36,367 nt of DNA from Saprospiraceae bacterium (GCA_020436835.1 JAGQWZ010000366.1:1-36367), one strand, 5' to 3'; shown: positions 1 through 8,468, counted from the stretch's first letter. The notes: a model not told the origin generated them from the sequence alone. Numbers and translations: made by a program.

Positions 1-1
1 A

Positions 2-1216
2 ATTGTTGAATGGCTAAAAAAAGAAGGAGATCAGGTAGAACCTGGCGATATCTTGGCCGAAGTAGAAACTGACAAAGCCACGATGGAGCTGGAGAACTAC
101 CATGAAGGGTATCTTCTGCATATTGGCGTAAAAGAGGGTCCGGTTCCCGTAAATGGTATTTTGGCCGTGATAGGCGAAAAAGATGAGGATTACAAGGCGG
201 CACTGGAGGCCGCAAAAGAAGAATCAGACGATACCACTACCGAAGAATCAAGCAGCAACGGAGTAGCCAAAGAAGATGGGACTCCTGCTACCCAACCTGA
301 GGTGAGTCATGATGTGCCGGAACCAGTGCCCATGGAAAGTGTGAGTGATAGCCCGTCGGGTAGCGAAGACAGGATCAAAGCTTCACCATTGGCGCGAAAG
401 ATGGCGGAAGAGCGAGGGATCAACCTGACTCGAATTCAAGGCACCGGAGATCACGGAAGAATCGTAAAACAAGATATACTCGATTATAAAGAATCTCCAG
501 CAGCCGCTCCTTCCGGTCCCACCATATCAAAACCAATTGAAGGCAAGGAGATTCCGGTCAGTCAGATGCGGAAGGTGATTGCCAGAAGACTCAGTGAGAG
601 TAAATTCGGAGCCCCTCACTTCTATGTGACCATCGAAATCAACATGGACGAGGCTATCCGTGCCAGAGCTAAGTTAAATGAAACTGCTCCTCCCAAGATC
701 TCTTTCAATGATCTGGTAGTAAAAGCCGCTGCATTGGCCTTAAGACAACATCCTTCGGTAAACAGCAGCTGGTTGGGAGATAAGATCAGGATCAATGGAG
801 AAATCAATATCGGTGTGGCTGTTGCCGTACCGGAGGGTTTGCTCGTCCCGGTAGTCAGGAATACGGACCTGAAGTCATTTTCTCAGATAAATTCAGAAGT
901 CAAGCAATTGGCGGATCTGGCCAGAGAGAAAAAGCTCCAGCCTGAACAGATGCAGGGAAATACCTTCACGATCAGTAATCTCGGAATGTTTGATGTGGAT
1001 GAATTTACCGCTATCATCAATCCACCTGATTCTTGCATTCTTGCGGTAGGCTCCATTGCAGAAAAACCGATCGTCAAAGATGGAAACATCGTGGTAGGTA
1101 ATATCATGAAAGTCACACTCTCCAGTGATCACCGCGTGGTAGATGGTGCAACTGCAGCTCAATTTTTGCAGACTTTCAAAGCATTGCTAGAAGCTCCTGT
1201 CCGGATGCTGTTATGA
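2..1216 (+). CDS. pdhC: Pyruvate dehydrogenase E2, dihydrolipoamide acetyltransferase (5' truncated)
   Basis: This is the E2 core of the pyruvate dehydrogenase complex, which transfers acetyl groups from lipoyl-lysine to CoA in the cytoplasm. The frame is open from base 2, so the true start lies outside the window; the TTG at 53 is internal. Visible in order: the second half of a lipoyl domain with the lipoylated lysine in ETDKATM (codon 74-76); a Glu/Ser/Pro-rich flexible linker (about 200-370); a peripheral subunit-binding domain (KASPLARKMAEERGINL, with GTGDHGRI); and the catalytic acetyltransferase domain from MRKVIARRLSESK to the end, with the active-site motif DHRVVDG (His codon 1130-1132). 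Only one lipoyl domain remains in view. The gene ends 26 bp before a hairpin terminator. From memory, pdhC also lies near T9SS genes in flavobacteria, which fits the neighbours here. The identity is secure; a 2-oxoglutarate or branched-chain E2 is less likely from the PSBD and linker style. Confidence 0.95.
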   Translation: MVEWLKKEGDQVEPGDILAEVETDKATMELENYHEGYLLHIGVKEGPVPVNGILAVIGEKDEDYKAALEAAKEESDDTTTEESSSNGVAKEDGTPATQPEVSHDVPEPVPMESVSDSPSGSEDRIKASPLARKMAEERGINLTRIQGTGDHGRIVKQDILDYKESPAAAPSGPTISKPIEGKEIPVSQMRKVIARRLSESKFGAPHFYVTIEINMDEAIRARAKLNETAPPKISFNDLVVKAAALALRQHPSVNSSWLGDKIRINGEINIGVAVAVPEGLLVPVVRNTDLKSFSQINSEVKQLADLAREKKLQPEQMQGNTFTISNLGMFDVDEFTAIINPPDSCILAVGSIAEKPIVKDGNIVVGNIMKVTLSSDHRVVDGATAAQFLQTFKALLEAPVRMLL

Positions 1217-1241
1217 TAACAATCCTAACCTATGATAAAAG

Positions 1242-1280
1242 AAAAAAGGCCAGATCAACTGATTTGGCCTTTTTCTTTTT
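1242..1280. terminator. Bidirectional Rho-independent terminator between pdhC and the OmpA gene
   Basis: A perfect 10-bp inverted repeat, AAAAAGGCCA (1243-1252) and TGGCCTTTTT (1265-1274), has a 12-nt loop. A T-rich tract follows on the plus strand and an A-rich flank (T-rich on the minus strand) lies on the other side. It sits between two convergent genes and can end transcription in both directions. Confidence 0.85.
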
Positions 1281-1308
1281 ACTTTATTATCTAATCAGGA
1301 ATTAGAGA

Positions 1309-3084
1309 TCAATATCCTGAATTGCGATTTCCACTATACTTTGGCCCTGGGCGGGATGAACCGGGAGTTCCTGATCCGGCATCCGGACCTTCGGGTTCCG
1401 GCATTTCCTGATCATTTGGGCCGGCAATGAAAAATTCCACCCTTCGATTCATATATTGCTGCATTTCCTTTTGCTTGTCAATATTGTGTGAATCAGGCAG
1501 GTCAGGAACCAGAGGTGCCTCCTCTCCTCCGTATTGAATCATGAACCGGTTTCTTGGTACATCGTAGCGGCTCACAATATAATCTACCGCTGCATTTGCT
1601 CTGCGATATGACAATACTTTGTTGTAATCATCCGGGTTTCTATTGTCAGCAAAGCCCTTAACTACCAAATTGACGTTAGGATGATTTTGCAGCACCGTTG
1701 CCACATGATGCAATTGACCGTAGAATTCAGGTTTTACATAGTACTTATCTAAGTCAAAATGGATCATTGGCAAGAACCAATCGGTACGTATGTTGCTAAT
1801 TTTAGAATTGATGATATCATTAATTTCATCCTCTTTCAAATATCCGGGATCCGGCACCTGAGCTACACCCTGATCATCTACATCATAGCCAGGTAATGAA
1901 AACGGCTCCGAATCCTGGTAGTCAGCAATTCCATCCCCATCGCTGTCCAAAACGATACCGCGTGTGTCCACGGGAGCGTTTTGAGGACTATTTACTTCCT
2001 GATCCAACATATCGATTACTCCATCACCATCCGTATCGGTCAGGTCGAGAATTGGACGTGCTTTGACTTCAGCCAGATCATTCAGAGCACCACTAAGCGG
2101 ATTTAGCCAATACAGCGGCTCCGTGCGGTTATTAAAGTCTCCCAAATTGATTCCTACCCGCACTGACAGGTAATGCGGTACATCCTTATTATTTGTTTTG
2201 TCAAATTGACTCCTGAATTCAAATCCATCAAGTAGGTCATTATCCGAAATAACGACCTGGTACTCCAGGCCTACATTGACCCTATCGGTAATTTTACGGG
2301 AAACCCCCAGTCCTAAATTGACATGAGGAATCACTGTTTTTTCATCTCCGAGTGCGATGATTTTATCTTCTACACCACCTGGCGTTTCATAGTCATTATC
2401 CAGGAGGTCTTTCAATCTTTTTCTGGCCTCCTTGCGGCCATCACCAGATGCCAAATCCAAGCCGCTGCTGACACCCTCAAAATTATAGAGAGCACTGCCG
2501 TTGAGCAGATTTACATTCACATTGGGAATATTAAGCCCCAAGCCAAGAACTGCATAGGTGTTCCATTTATTCCGGTCCTTGTGAAACAGGAGGTTACCAA
2601 TATTCAGCACTGCCTCGACACTACCTCCAATCACAGAAGTTTTATAATTACGGTGGATAACATCACCATTAGTGACGTATCCTGCAATCGCCGTATTGCT
2701 ATTTTGTTGATAAAGCCGTTCCACTCGTAATGTGGATGCTGAATACGGACGGGCATCAAATCCCTTCGAGGAGAGGAAAAATCCGTCAAATCTGAGAGAG
2801 AGTGTGTAGTTAATCGCCTTGCGCAAGTGCAAACCGAAGCCGACTCCGGATGGAAATGGTGCTTCAATATCACCTGATATGAAGGAATGACCGGCGTGAA
2901 TACCGAGCTCCCACATACTTTTGGGTTTGGCGGAGTAAGGATATTGTCCGTCCCGCCACTTTTTATTTTGTTCGGGATCTTCCGTTTGGTCGTCCTTCAC
3001 TCCCATATCTCCTTGCCCTTTGACTTGAGGTGAGAGTATTAAGGAAAGTAAAAGGACCAGAAAAAGAGATGCTTTTTTTGTCAT
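1309..3084 (-). CDS. OmpA-family outer-membrane protein with beta-barrel and TSP3 calcium-binding repeats
   Basis: This is a 591-residue envelope protein. Residues 1-23 form a signal peptide ending near VKGQ. Residues of about 55-320 are rich in alternating aromatic/glycine strands (for example WELGIHAGHSFISGD, LSVRVGINLGDF), as expected for an outer-membrane barrel. Two thrombospondin type-3-like calcium motifs follow at about 350-358 (DTDGDGVID) and 380-388 (DSDGDGIAD). Residues of about 440-555 are an OmpA C-terminal peptidoglycan-binding domain (HFDLDKYYV, GFADNRNPDDYN, LSYRRANAAVDYI, NRRVEFF). A Pro/Gly/Ser-rich tail ends the protein. Proteins of this type anchor the outer membrane to peptidoglycan. 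Some OmpA-domain proteins are linked to T9SS (PorE has other domains, absent here). A good Bacteroidota promoter lies upstream at 3137-3167 and a terminator follows at 1242-1280. The family assignment is firm; a specific role is not. Confidence 0.9.
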   Translation of the reverse strand: MTKKASLFLVLLLSLILSPQVKGQGDMGVKDDQTEDPEQNKKWRDGQYPYSAKPKSMWELGIHAGHSFISGDIEAPFPSGVGFGLHLRKAINYTLSLRFDGFFLSSKGFDARPYSASTLRVERLYQQNSNTAIAGYVTNGDVIHRNYKTSVIGGSVEAVLNIGNLLFHKDRNKWNTYAVLGLGLNIPNVNVNLLNGSALYNFEGVSSGLDLASGDGRKEARKRLKDLLDNDYETPGGVEDKIIALGDEKTVIPHVNLGLGVSRKITDRVNVGLEYQVVISDNDLLDGFEFRSQFDKTNNKDVPHYLSVRVGINLGDFNNRTEPLYWLNPLSGALNDLAEVKARPILDLTDTDGDGVIDMLDQEVNSPQNAPVDTRGIVLDSDGDGIADYQDSEPFSLPGYDVDDQGVAQVPDPGYLKEDEINDIINSKISNIRTDWFLPMIHFDLDKYYVKPEFYGQLHHVATVLQNHPNVNLVVKGFADNRNPDDYNKVLSYRRANAAVDYIVSRYDVPRNRFMIQYGGEEAPLVPDLPDSHNIDKQKEMQQYMNRRVEFFIAGPNDQEMPEPEGPDAGSGTPGSSRPGPKYSGNRNSGY

Positions 3085-3136
3085 AGGGATCTGCTTTATT
3101 TTCGGTTTTCTAAATACAGTACTACTCTCCCATCAA

Positions 3137-3167
3137 CAAAAATATCGTTTTTTATCAAGGAGGCAAA
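3137..3167 (-). promoter_or_regulatory. Bacteroidota-type promoter for the OmpA-family gene
   Basis: On the minus strand the sequence reads TTTG (3167-3164), 19 bp, then TATTTTTG (3144-3137). This matches the -33 TTTG / -7 TAnnTTTG consensus recognised by the primary sigma factor of Bacteroidota, with standard spacing. The predicted transcript would start near 3131, leaving a leader of about 47 nt before the ATG at 3084. Confidence 0.65.
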
Positions 3168-3194
3168 TAATATGTCTCTTTTTTAGAAAGTGTA

Positions 3195-3224
3195 TTTGAG
3201 TCCGTATAATTTAAGTTATATTTG
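3195..3224 (+). promoter_or_regulatory. Bacteroidota-type promoter for the ureohydrolase-like gene
   Basis: The boxes are TTTG (3195-3198), an 18-bp spacer, and TATATTTG (3217-3224), matching the TTTG / TAnnTTTG consensus. The predicted transcription start near 3230 gives a short leader before the ATG at 3248. It is divergent from the OmpA-gene promoter in the same 163-bp intergenic region. Confidence 0.65.
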
Positions 3225-3247
3225 ATTTTTATTTAATATGTTAAAGC

Positions 3248-4330
3248 ATGAATCCTCTTTCTTTACTCACAAATTTGGCGATAAACGAGGTAGTTAAAAA
3301 GGAGCATATCGAGGCCCCGGAAGATAGCGCTCATGCGAGGATCTCAGTACAATTGCTAGTCACTGATGCAAACCTGGGAAAAGCAATCAAAAATTGCCTT
3401 TCGGATTTTCAGTTTCCCTTTGAAAGAATATGCCTTAAAAGTATCAGTGTGCTCAATCAGGGCCTGAGTTCTTTTGATATAATTCCCATCCTGAAAAACA
3501 ACCTTGAAGAACAAGTACATACCATTGTAATTGGGAGCGAAGTGAATACATTGAAGGCCAGTTTTGATGCTTTGCAGTTCCGGGAGAAATACTTCAATTC
3601 CTCCATCGTCCTGTCATCAGCTGGCCAGGGAGTAGACCGTGTCATTTTTGAAGTCAAACGTCCCTGGTTGCAGAATCTTAATTTATTGGGGAATCAGGCA
3701 CACCTTTCGGACCATAAATATCTGATAGCGGGTGAAAGTGAGGGCCTGCGATCCATTCGCCTGGGTACAATACGCTCAGAACCAGGTTGTGTAGAACCGG
3801 AAATTCGGAGTTCGGACTTATTTGGCATCAGTTTAAACGCTCTTAAGCATAGTGACAGTCCCATACAATCCAGTATTGCAAGTACCGGTCTCACATCAGA
3901 GGAAGCATGTCAATTATTGTACTATGCCGGACGATCTGATCGAAACAAAATCACTACGATCTATGACTTTCTTCCCTCTGCCACCAGGCATCCACTGGGA
4001 ATTAATTTACTGTCAACTTTAGTTTGGTATTACCTCCACGGGTTAAATTACCGTTCTCATAGTCCTTCTCAGAAATTAGAACTGATGAAAAAGTTCTCTA
4101 TCGATGATCCTGTCCAGGGACATCATCTTACCTTCTATAAGGATGAAAAAGAACAAAAATGGTGGTTAGAAAGTCCGTTTAAAGACAGGATATTAACCAG
4201 AGAAATGCCATTGGTTGCCTGTGATTATCTGGATTACCGCAGTGCCGCAAATGATCAGTTGCTGTCAGAGAGAGTTGAAAATTGGTTTCACCTCTATGAG
4301 AATAGCGACCTATTGGACCAGAGTCTCTAA
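3248..4330 (+). CDS. Degenerate arginase/formimidoylglutamase-fold protein, probably not a hydrolase
   Basis: The 360-residue protein has no signal peptide or membrane segment. Its second half resembles the Bacteroidota branch of the ureohydrolase family (arginase, agmatinase, formimidoylglutamase). GLTSEEACQLLYYAG (214-228), STLVWYYLHGL (256-266), FYKDEKEQKWWLE (296-308) and ACDYLDYRSAAND (324-336) match what I recall of that branch. The positions where metal ligands should sit do not carry them. The glycine-rich GGGHD site reads IGSEVN (95-100), the DxHxD region reads SSAGQGVD (123-130), and the DxDxxxxxxP strand reads GISLNALKHSDSP (193-205). Manganese-dependent hydrolysis is therefore unlikely, and it may be a structural or regulatory pseudoenzyme. 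Its 3' end overlaps convergent murF by 21 bp. The coding region is intact over its whole length, so it is not an obvious pseudogene. The family link is from pattern memory and moderately sure. Confidence 0.65.
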   Translation: MNPLSLLTNLAINEVVKKEHIEAPEDSAHARISVQLLVTDANLGKAIKNCLSDFQFPFERICLKSISVLNQGLSSFDIIPILKNNLEEQVHTIVIGSEVNTLKASFDALQFREKYFNSSIVLSSAGQGVDRVIFEVKRPWLQNLNLLGNQAHLSDHKYLIAGESEGLRSIRLGTIRSEPGCVEPEIRSSDLFGISLNALKHSDSPIQSSIASTGLTSEEACQLLYYAGRSDRNKITTIYDFLPSATRHPLGINLLSTLVWYYLHGLNYRSHSPSQKLELMKKFSIDDPVQGHHLTFYKDEKEQKWWLESPFKDRILTREMPLVACDYLDYRSAANDQLLSERVENWFHLYENSDLLDQSL

Positions 4331-5617
4331 CTTCATCGAACGGGACCCTTTGATCAGAAAATGGGTGTTTTGATAGGCCGTGCCCGACAGATACTCTATC
4401 ACCGCTTTCGTATTTTCAAATTTTCGCACGAAAAGTCCCGGTTGGTCTATACGGCAATTGCCGAATTGTTCGCCCACCAGCAAAACACCGCTTAGGGACA
4501 TTCCCAATACCTGATCGACCACTTCCTGATGAAAGCTCAAGGCATCTTCTCCGAGTTCAAACATGTCGCCCAGAATTAGAACTTTGTTATCTGCTATCAC
4601 TTTTTCAAAAAATTCCAGGGCAAGGCGCATGCTGGTTGGATTAGCATTATACGCATCAAGAAAATAGGTATTTGAATCTTTTACCACTACCTCCGACCGG
4701 TTTAGTTTTGACCGGTAGTTTTGCAGGCCGCGGCAGATCTCCTCTGGTTCCATGCCCAATTTAGCACCAATGGCCAGTGCGCAGAGGATGTTGTTAATGT
4801 TGTGTTCACCATAGAGCGCTACGGAACAGCTATAAGTGCCCAGAACCGTATGTAGCTCCACCTCGATAGTTTGATTGGAAGTGCTAAAATCTACCGATCG
4901 ATATGGCTGTATTAAATGTGTCCTATCAAACCGAAAAGCATTAGTAAAAGAAATGTCTTTCAGCGGTTCAAGTGAAGGTTCATTCCGGTTGATCATTAAT
5001 GAGCCTGAGTGTGAATCAAGATAACGATAGAGGTCCATTTTCGTTCTCCAAATATTCTCAATGCCGCCAAAACCCTGCAAATGGGCTTTACCTACATTGG
5101 TAACCAGCCCCAAATTTGGAGCTGCGATCTGGCATAACCATCCAATTTCTCCAGGATGATTTGCCCCCATTTCAATGACCGCCACTTCATCGCTGGAAGA
5201 CATCTGCAGGAGTGTGAGTGGTACGCCGATATGATTATTCAGATTTCCCCGGGTCGAACAGACTTTGTATTTCTCACTTAACACAGATACGATCAACTCC
5301 TTTGTCGTGGTCTTGCCATTCGTTCCCGTAATTCCTACTACCGGGATATCAAATTGATTCCGATGAAAATTAGCTAGCCGTTGCAGGGTGGTAAGGCTAT
5401 TTTTAAAGTAGAGGCATCCCTGGACCTGCTTAAGATCAGTATGATCCACGACGGCCGCTCGCGCACCGGCGTTCAACGCATCCCGGGCGTATTGATTTCC
5501 ATCGAATCGCTCTCCTCTCAAGGCAAAAAAAATCTTATCTGCAAGATCTTCCCGGGTATCAGTACTCACCCCCCGGGAGTGGGAAAAAAGCTGATAAAGT
5601 TTTTCAATAGTATGCAT
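4310..5617 (-). CDS. murF: UDP-N-acetylmuramoyl-tripeptide--D-alanyl-D-alanine ligase
   Basis: MurF adds D-Ala-D-Ala to UDP-MurNAc-tripeptide with ATP, the last cytoplasmic step of the peptidoglycan precursor. The 435-residue length is normal. Visible: an N-terminal UDP-substrate domain with STDTRED (18-24), an ATP P-loop GTNGKTTTKE (98-107), the central-domain motifs GNLNNHIGVPLTLL (124-137) and VIEMGANHPGEI (147-158), KAHLQGFGG (177-185), GEHNINNILCA (270-280) and the C-terminal DAYNANPTSM (321-330). It lies 74 bp downstream of gldJ, with a strong hairpin between them, so it may depend on readthrough or an unseen promoter. The gldJ-murF neighbourhood is, from memory, common in Bacteroidota. 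The 3' end overlaps the convergent ureohydrolase-like gene by 21 bp. Confidence 0.96.
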   Translation of the reverse strand: MHTIEKLYQLFSHSRGVSTDTREDLADKIFFALRGERFDGNQYARDALNAGARAAVVDHTDLKQVQGCLYFKNSLTTLQRLANFHRNQFDIPVVGITGTNGKTTTKELIVSVLSEKYKVCSTRGNLNNHIGVPLTLLQMSSSDEVAVIEMGANHPGEIGWLCQIAAPNLGLVTNVGKAHLQGFGGIENIWRTKMDLYRYLDSHSGSLMINRNEPSLEPLKDISFTNAFRFDRTHLIQPYRSVDFSTSNQTIEVELHTVLGTYSCSVALYGEHNINNILCALAIGAKLGMEPEEICRGLQNYRSKLNRSEVVVKDSNTYFLDAYNANPTSMRLALEFFEKVIADNKVLILGDMFELGEDALSFHQEVVDQVLGMSLSGVLLVGEQFGNCRIDQPGLFVRKFENTKAVIEYLSGTAYQNTHFLIKGSRSMKLETLVQ

Positions 5618-5621
5618 GAGG

Positions 5622-5658
5622 TAAAAATAAAAAGTCCCACCATATGAATGGTAGGACT
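5622..5658 (-). terminator. Hairpin terminator downstream of gldJ
   Basis: AGTCCCACCAT (5633-5643) and ATGGTAGGACT (5648-5658) pair over 11 positions with one mismatch and a tetraloop-sized loop. On the minus strand the stem is followed by TTTTTATTTTTA. It lies 33 bp after the gldJ stop codon and just before murF, so it can end or dampen the porP-gldJ transcript. Confidence 0.8.
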
Positions 5659-5691
5659 CTTCTACTAGAAAAAAGCTCTATAAAATTTCGA

Positions 5692-7197
5692 TTATTTATA
5701 TTTTCTCTTTGTCTTCTTAGATTTGGTAGACTTAAAGTAATTTCCACCTTTGGTGTCATTGCCACCGGGTGAACCCAGTCTATCCATCGCGCACCTAAAT
5801 CCGATGGTTTTATCGGATTTGCTTTCATCCTTAAATCTTCTTGCACCGGGAGCCAACCAAAATAACCTGTCTGCCCACGATCCACCTTTGATTACCCGGG
5901 ATTCTTTATTGATTAAGGTAGTATTACCGTAGTCGTACACTGCATAGCTGTCTTCATCACCATCACGGTAATCCAGCAATTCAGCTCGGTGATAATTATC
6001 TCGGGAAGCGGCATCGCTCGAATCTATCAACTGAACCGGCAATCTACCAAGACTATCTTTCTCTGCAACCTTGCCGTCTTCGTCTTTGACAATTTCGTAA
6101 AACTCGTTACCCCGGTAAGGGTTGATATCATGCTGATCGGCATCTCTCAAAGTAGTGGAAGTCAACGGACGATAAACATCGGCTACCCATTCGTTTACGT
6201 TACCAGCCATGTTGTAAATACCATAATCATTTGGCCAGAACGATCTGACAGGTGCAGGATACGGCGAGTTATCATTTAGCTTACCTGCAAGACCCATATA
6301 GTCTCCCTTACCACGTTTGAAGTTTGCCATCATTTTTCCCTGATTTCGATCACGTCGCTTATATCGACCTGTATTTCCATCCCAGGGATATATTCTTCTT
6401 TCACTGATCAGTTCATCTTGTTTCGCTACCCGCTTGCCAATCAGACCTAAAGCAGCGTATTCCCATTCTGCCTCCGTGGGCAAACGATAGCTCGGAACGA
6501 AGATACCGTCTTCCATGTGCACTTTCCTTTCACCTCCGGTTACTTCATCTTTAAGATTCTTCTTCACATTCCCTTCGTACTGTCCGGCCAAATATGCCTT
6601 CGTATTGAAGTTGTCAGCATCTTTTTGCTCTGGATTGGGGTTAAGGATACCTTTTTCGATCATCAGCATCTCATTTACCCGGTCCGTTCTCCATTTGCAA
6701 TATTCTGACGCTTGTTTCCAGCTAACCCCTACTACGGGATAATCGTCAAATGACGGATGCCGGAAGTACGTTTCTACCAAAGGTTCGTTGTAAGCTAACT
6801 CTTCTCTCCATACCAGTGTGTCCGGTAACACTTCCTGGTATCTTTTGGGATAACTTTCTCCAAAGGTTTGTTTCGTCCAGAATACAAAATGACGATAGTC
6901 AATATTAGCTATTTCTGTTTCATCAATGTAAAATGAAGGCACGGTCACCCGTCGGGGAATGTTGTTCCATTCGAATGTTACATCCTCCTGAGTTATTCCC
7001 ATCGTAAAGGTACCACCCTCAACCAAAACCAGATTTGGGGCAGTAATCTGACCCTTGAAGTCAGTCTTCTGAAAACCTCCCCACTTTTGGTCATTGTACT
7101 TCCAACCGGTCGTCGAGGATCGTTCAGAGTCCTTACATCCTATACCCACCATTCCAATTAAGGCAAAAAATAAAATCAATCTAGTGTACTTTCCCAT
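5692..7197 (-). CDS. gldJ: Gliding motility / T9SS lipoprotein GldJ (SUMF1-like fold)
   Basis: GldJ is an outer-membrane lipoprotein required in flavobacteria for gliding and for stability of the T9SS GldK component. I prefer the ATG at 7197 (501 aa), because it places the lipobox IGMVGIGC with the lipidated Cys at residue 21; a longer frame starts at 7248. The body is a formylglycine-generating-enzyme (SUMF1) fold: VLVEGGTFTMG (about 57-67), RLPTEAEWEYAA (238-249), NMAGNVNEWVAD (329-340), VIKGGSWAD (435-443) and GFRCAMD (466-472). GldJ/GldK proteins are non-enzymatic members of that fold. A very basic C-terminal tail (KSTKSKKTKRKYK) ends the protein; in Flavobacterium the GldJ C-terminus matters for motility. 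It follows porP by only a short gap on the same strand, suggesting a porP-gldJ transcript. GldK is the closest alternative, but the murF/porU/porV context favours GldJ. Confidence 0.87.
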   Translation of the reverse strand: MGKYTRLILFFALIGMVGIGCKDSERSSTTGWKYNDQKWGGFQKTDFKGQITAPNLVLVEGGTFTMGITQEDVTFEWNNIPRRVTVPSFYIDETEIANIDYRHFVFWTKQTFGESYPKRYQEVLPDTLVWREELAYNEPLVETYFRHPSFDDYPVVGVSWKQASEYCKWRTDRVNEMLMIEKGILNPNPEQKDADNFNTKAYLAGQYEGNVKKNLKDEVTGGERKVHMEDGIFVPSYRLPTEAEWEYAALGLIGKRVAKQDELISERRIYPWDGNTGRYKRRDRNQGKMMANFKRGKGDYMGLAGKLNDNSPYPAPVRSFWPNDYGIYNMAGNVNEWVADVYRPLTSTTLRDADQHDINPYRGNEFYEIVKDEDGKVAEKDSLGRLPVQLIDSSDAASRDNYHRAELLDYRDGDEDSYAVYDYGNTTLINKESRVIKGGSWADRLFWLAPGARRFKDESKSDKTIGFRCAMDRLGSPGGNDTKGGNYFKSTKSKKTKRKYK

Positions 7198-7277
7198 TGT
7201 TCTTTTTTGAAATAAATCCGCTAAAATATGATTCTTAGTATGATTCAATCTGGTTAACGAATGATCTGCTCAGTCTA

Positions 7278-8303
7278 TTATCTGAATAGATTGAAACAGT
7301 CGTTATATCTCGATTCTTTTGGCTCACTCTTGAAATTGATAATGAAACTAATCTCATGTGCTCCACCCGAATTACTCAATTTTGAAAGGGTAACATCATA
7401 TGAATAGGCTAACCGGTACTGCCCTTTTCTACCTTCAACAGTAAAAATCATCGCATCCGGACTCGTACTGGAGTGTCTATACCATGCACCGGTTCCGAAC
7501 AAATAATACCTAAAAATCGTGCCAATATTCAGCTGAGATTGGCGCCCTTGACGGATATACTGCAGACTTGGAGAAACAAAGACATCTGATTTGCCCTGTA
7601 AGTCTATCAGGTCTATTTCCGCACCTGTGTGAAGAGAAATACTCAGGGGAAGACCACCGGATAATTGATTGTTGACCTCCAGAAATGAAAACTGGGGTGC
7701 GTTGAGATGCTTTAAAGCCACGCCGGCATAAAAACTTTCGTTGTAGACAATTAAGCCTGCCGAGGCATCAAAAACAGAAACACTATTACCCGTTTCTGGA
7801 GGTAATTCTTCCGATGGATAAGGTAAACCGCCCGGACTGACAGCACCAAATTCCGGATCCAGTTGATCAGAGAATACCAGCTTGGTCCAATCAATCCTGG
7901 AACTGATCCATCCGGCAGCCAATCCGAGACGCATTTGCATCTCATTCCGGAACCGTACATTGTACGAATACGTGCCTTGTGCCACGATTGTCTTATATAA
8001 CCCCCTTCCTGCATCATCTGCCAGTATCGAAAAACCAAATCCACTATTGATATAGGGAAAAAACTGATCATATGAGGCGGCATAGGTCACATACGCCTGG
8101 TTTATCGAAGGCCATTGATTCCGGTAGTTTAAGGCCACCTTGGCTCCCGTAGAGGTACCGGTCAGGGCAGGGTTTAAATGAAGTGGTGCGGTATAAAACT
8201 GACTAAAAACCGGATCCTGGCCCCAGGAAGGGAAGAGAAGCAAAAGCATGTTTATTGCTATTGCCCAAACCTTGAGTCTGTTCCTAAAGCTGTTCTGAAT
8301 CAT
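7278..8303 (-). CDS. PorP/SprF family T9SS-associated outer-membrane protein
   Basis: The protein has about 341 residues. The frame extends to a GTG at 8309, but the ATG at 8303 is the more natural start and gives a normal signal peptide (residues 1-28, ending FPSWGQ). The mature start QDPVFSQFYTAPLHLNPALTG is the hallmark of the PorP/SprF family. The rest is beta-rich with regularly spaced aromatic residues, consistent with an outer-membrane barrel of 14 or so strands. PorP works with PorK/L/M/N in the T9SS; SprF homologues deliver specific adhesins such as SprB. Bacteroidota genomes carry many paralogues, so no single symbol is assigned. It is upstream of gldJ on the same strand and divergent from the YfhO-porU-porV genes. 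Confidence 0.9.
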   Translation of the reverse strand: MIQNSFRNRLKVWAIAINMLLLLFPSWGQDPVFSQFYTAPLHLNPALTGTSTGAKVALNYRNQWPSINQAYVTYAASYDQFFPYINSGFGFSILADDAGRGLYKTIVAQGTYSYNVRFRNEMQMRLGLAAGWISSRIDWTKLVFSDQLDPEFGAVSPGGLPYPSEELPPETGNSVSVFDASAGLIVYNESFYAGVALKHLNAPQFSFLEVNNQLSGGLPLSISLHTGAEIDLIDLQGKSDVFVSPSLQYIRQGRQSQLNIGTIFRYYLFGTGAWYRHSSTSPDAMIFTVEGRKGQYRLAYSYDVTLSKLSNSGGAHEISFIINFKSEPKESRYNDCFNLFR

Positions 8304-8413
8304 TCGCACTCTATAATTAACGTTAAAATGCAGCTCATGTACTGAAATAATGCAAAATATTGGAAATTATGCCTCGTCCTTGCCTGGCTTTGATGGAAAA
8401 GCACCACCTCCAC

Positions 8414-8443
8414 TTTATTTTAATCGGATTGCAGTTAATTTTG
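8414..8443 (+). promoter_or_regulatory. Probable promoter for the YfhO-porU-porV genes
   Basis: The -7 box TAATTTTG (8436-8443) fits TAnnTTTG exactly. At 18 bp upstream lies TTTA (8414-8417), a one-base deviation from TTTG. A transcript starting near 8450 would have a leader of about 20 nt before the TTG start at 8469. Confidence 0.5.
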
Positions 8444-8468
8444 TACACAAGCCAGTCTCTATTGCACA

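Noticed and set aside
8345..8370. Minus-strand ATATTTTG near porP as a promoter
   Set aside because: The box is one base short of TAnnTTTG and no TTTG box was found at proper spacing.
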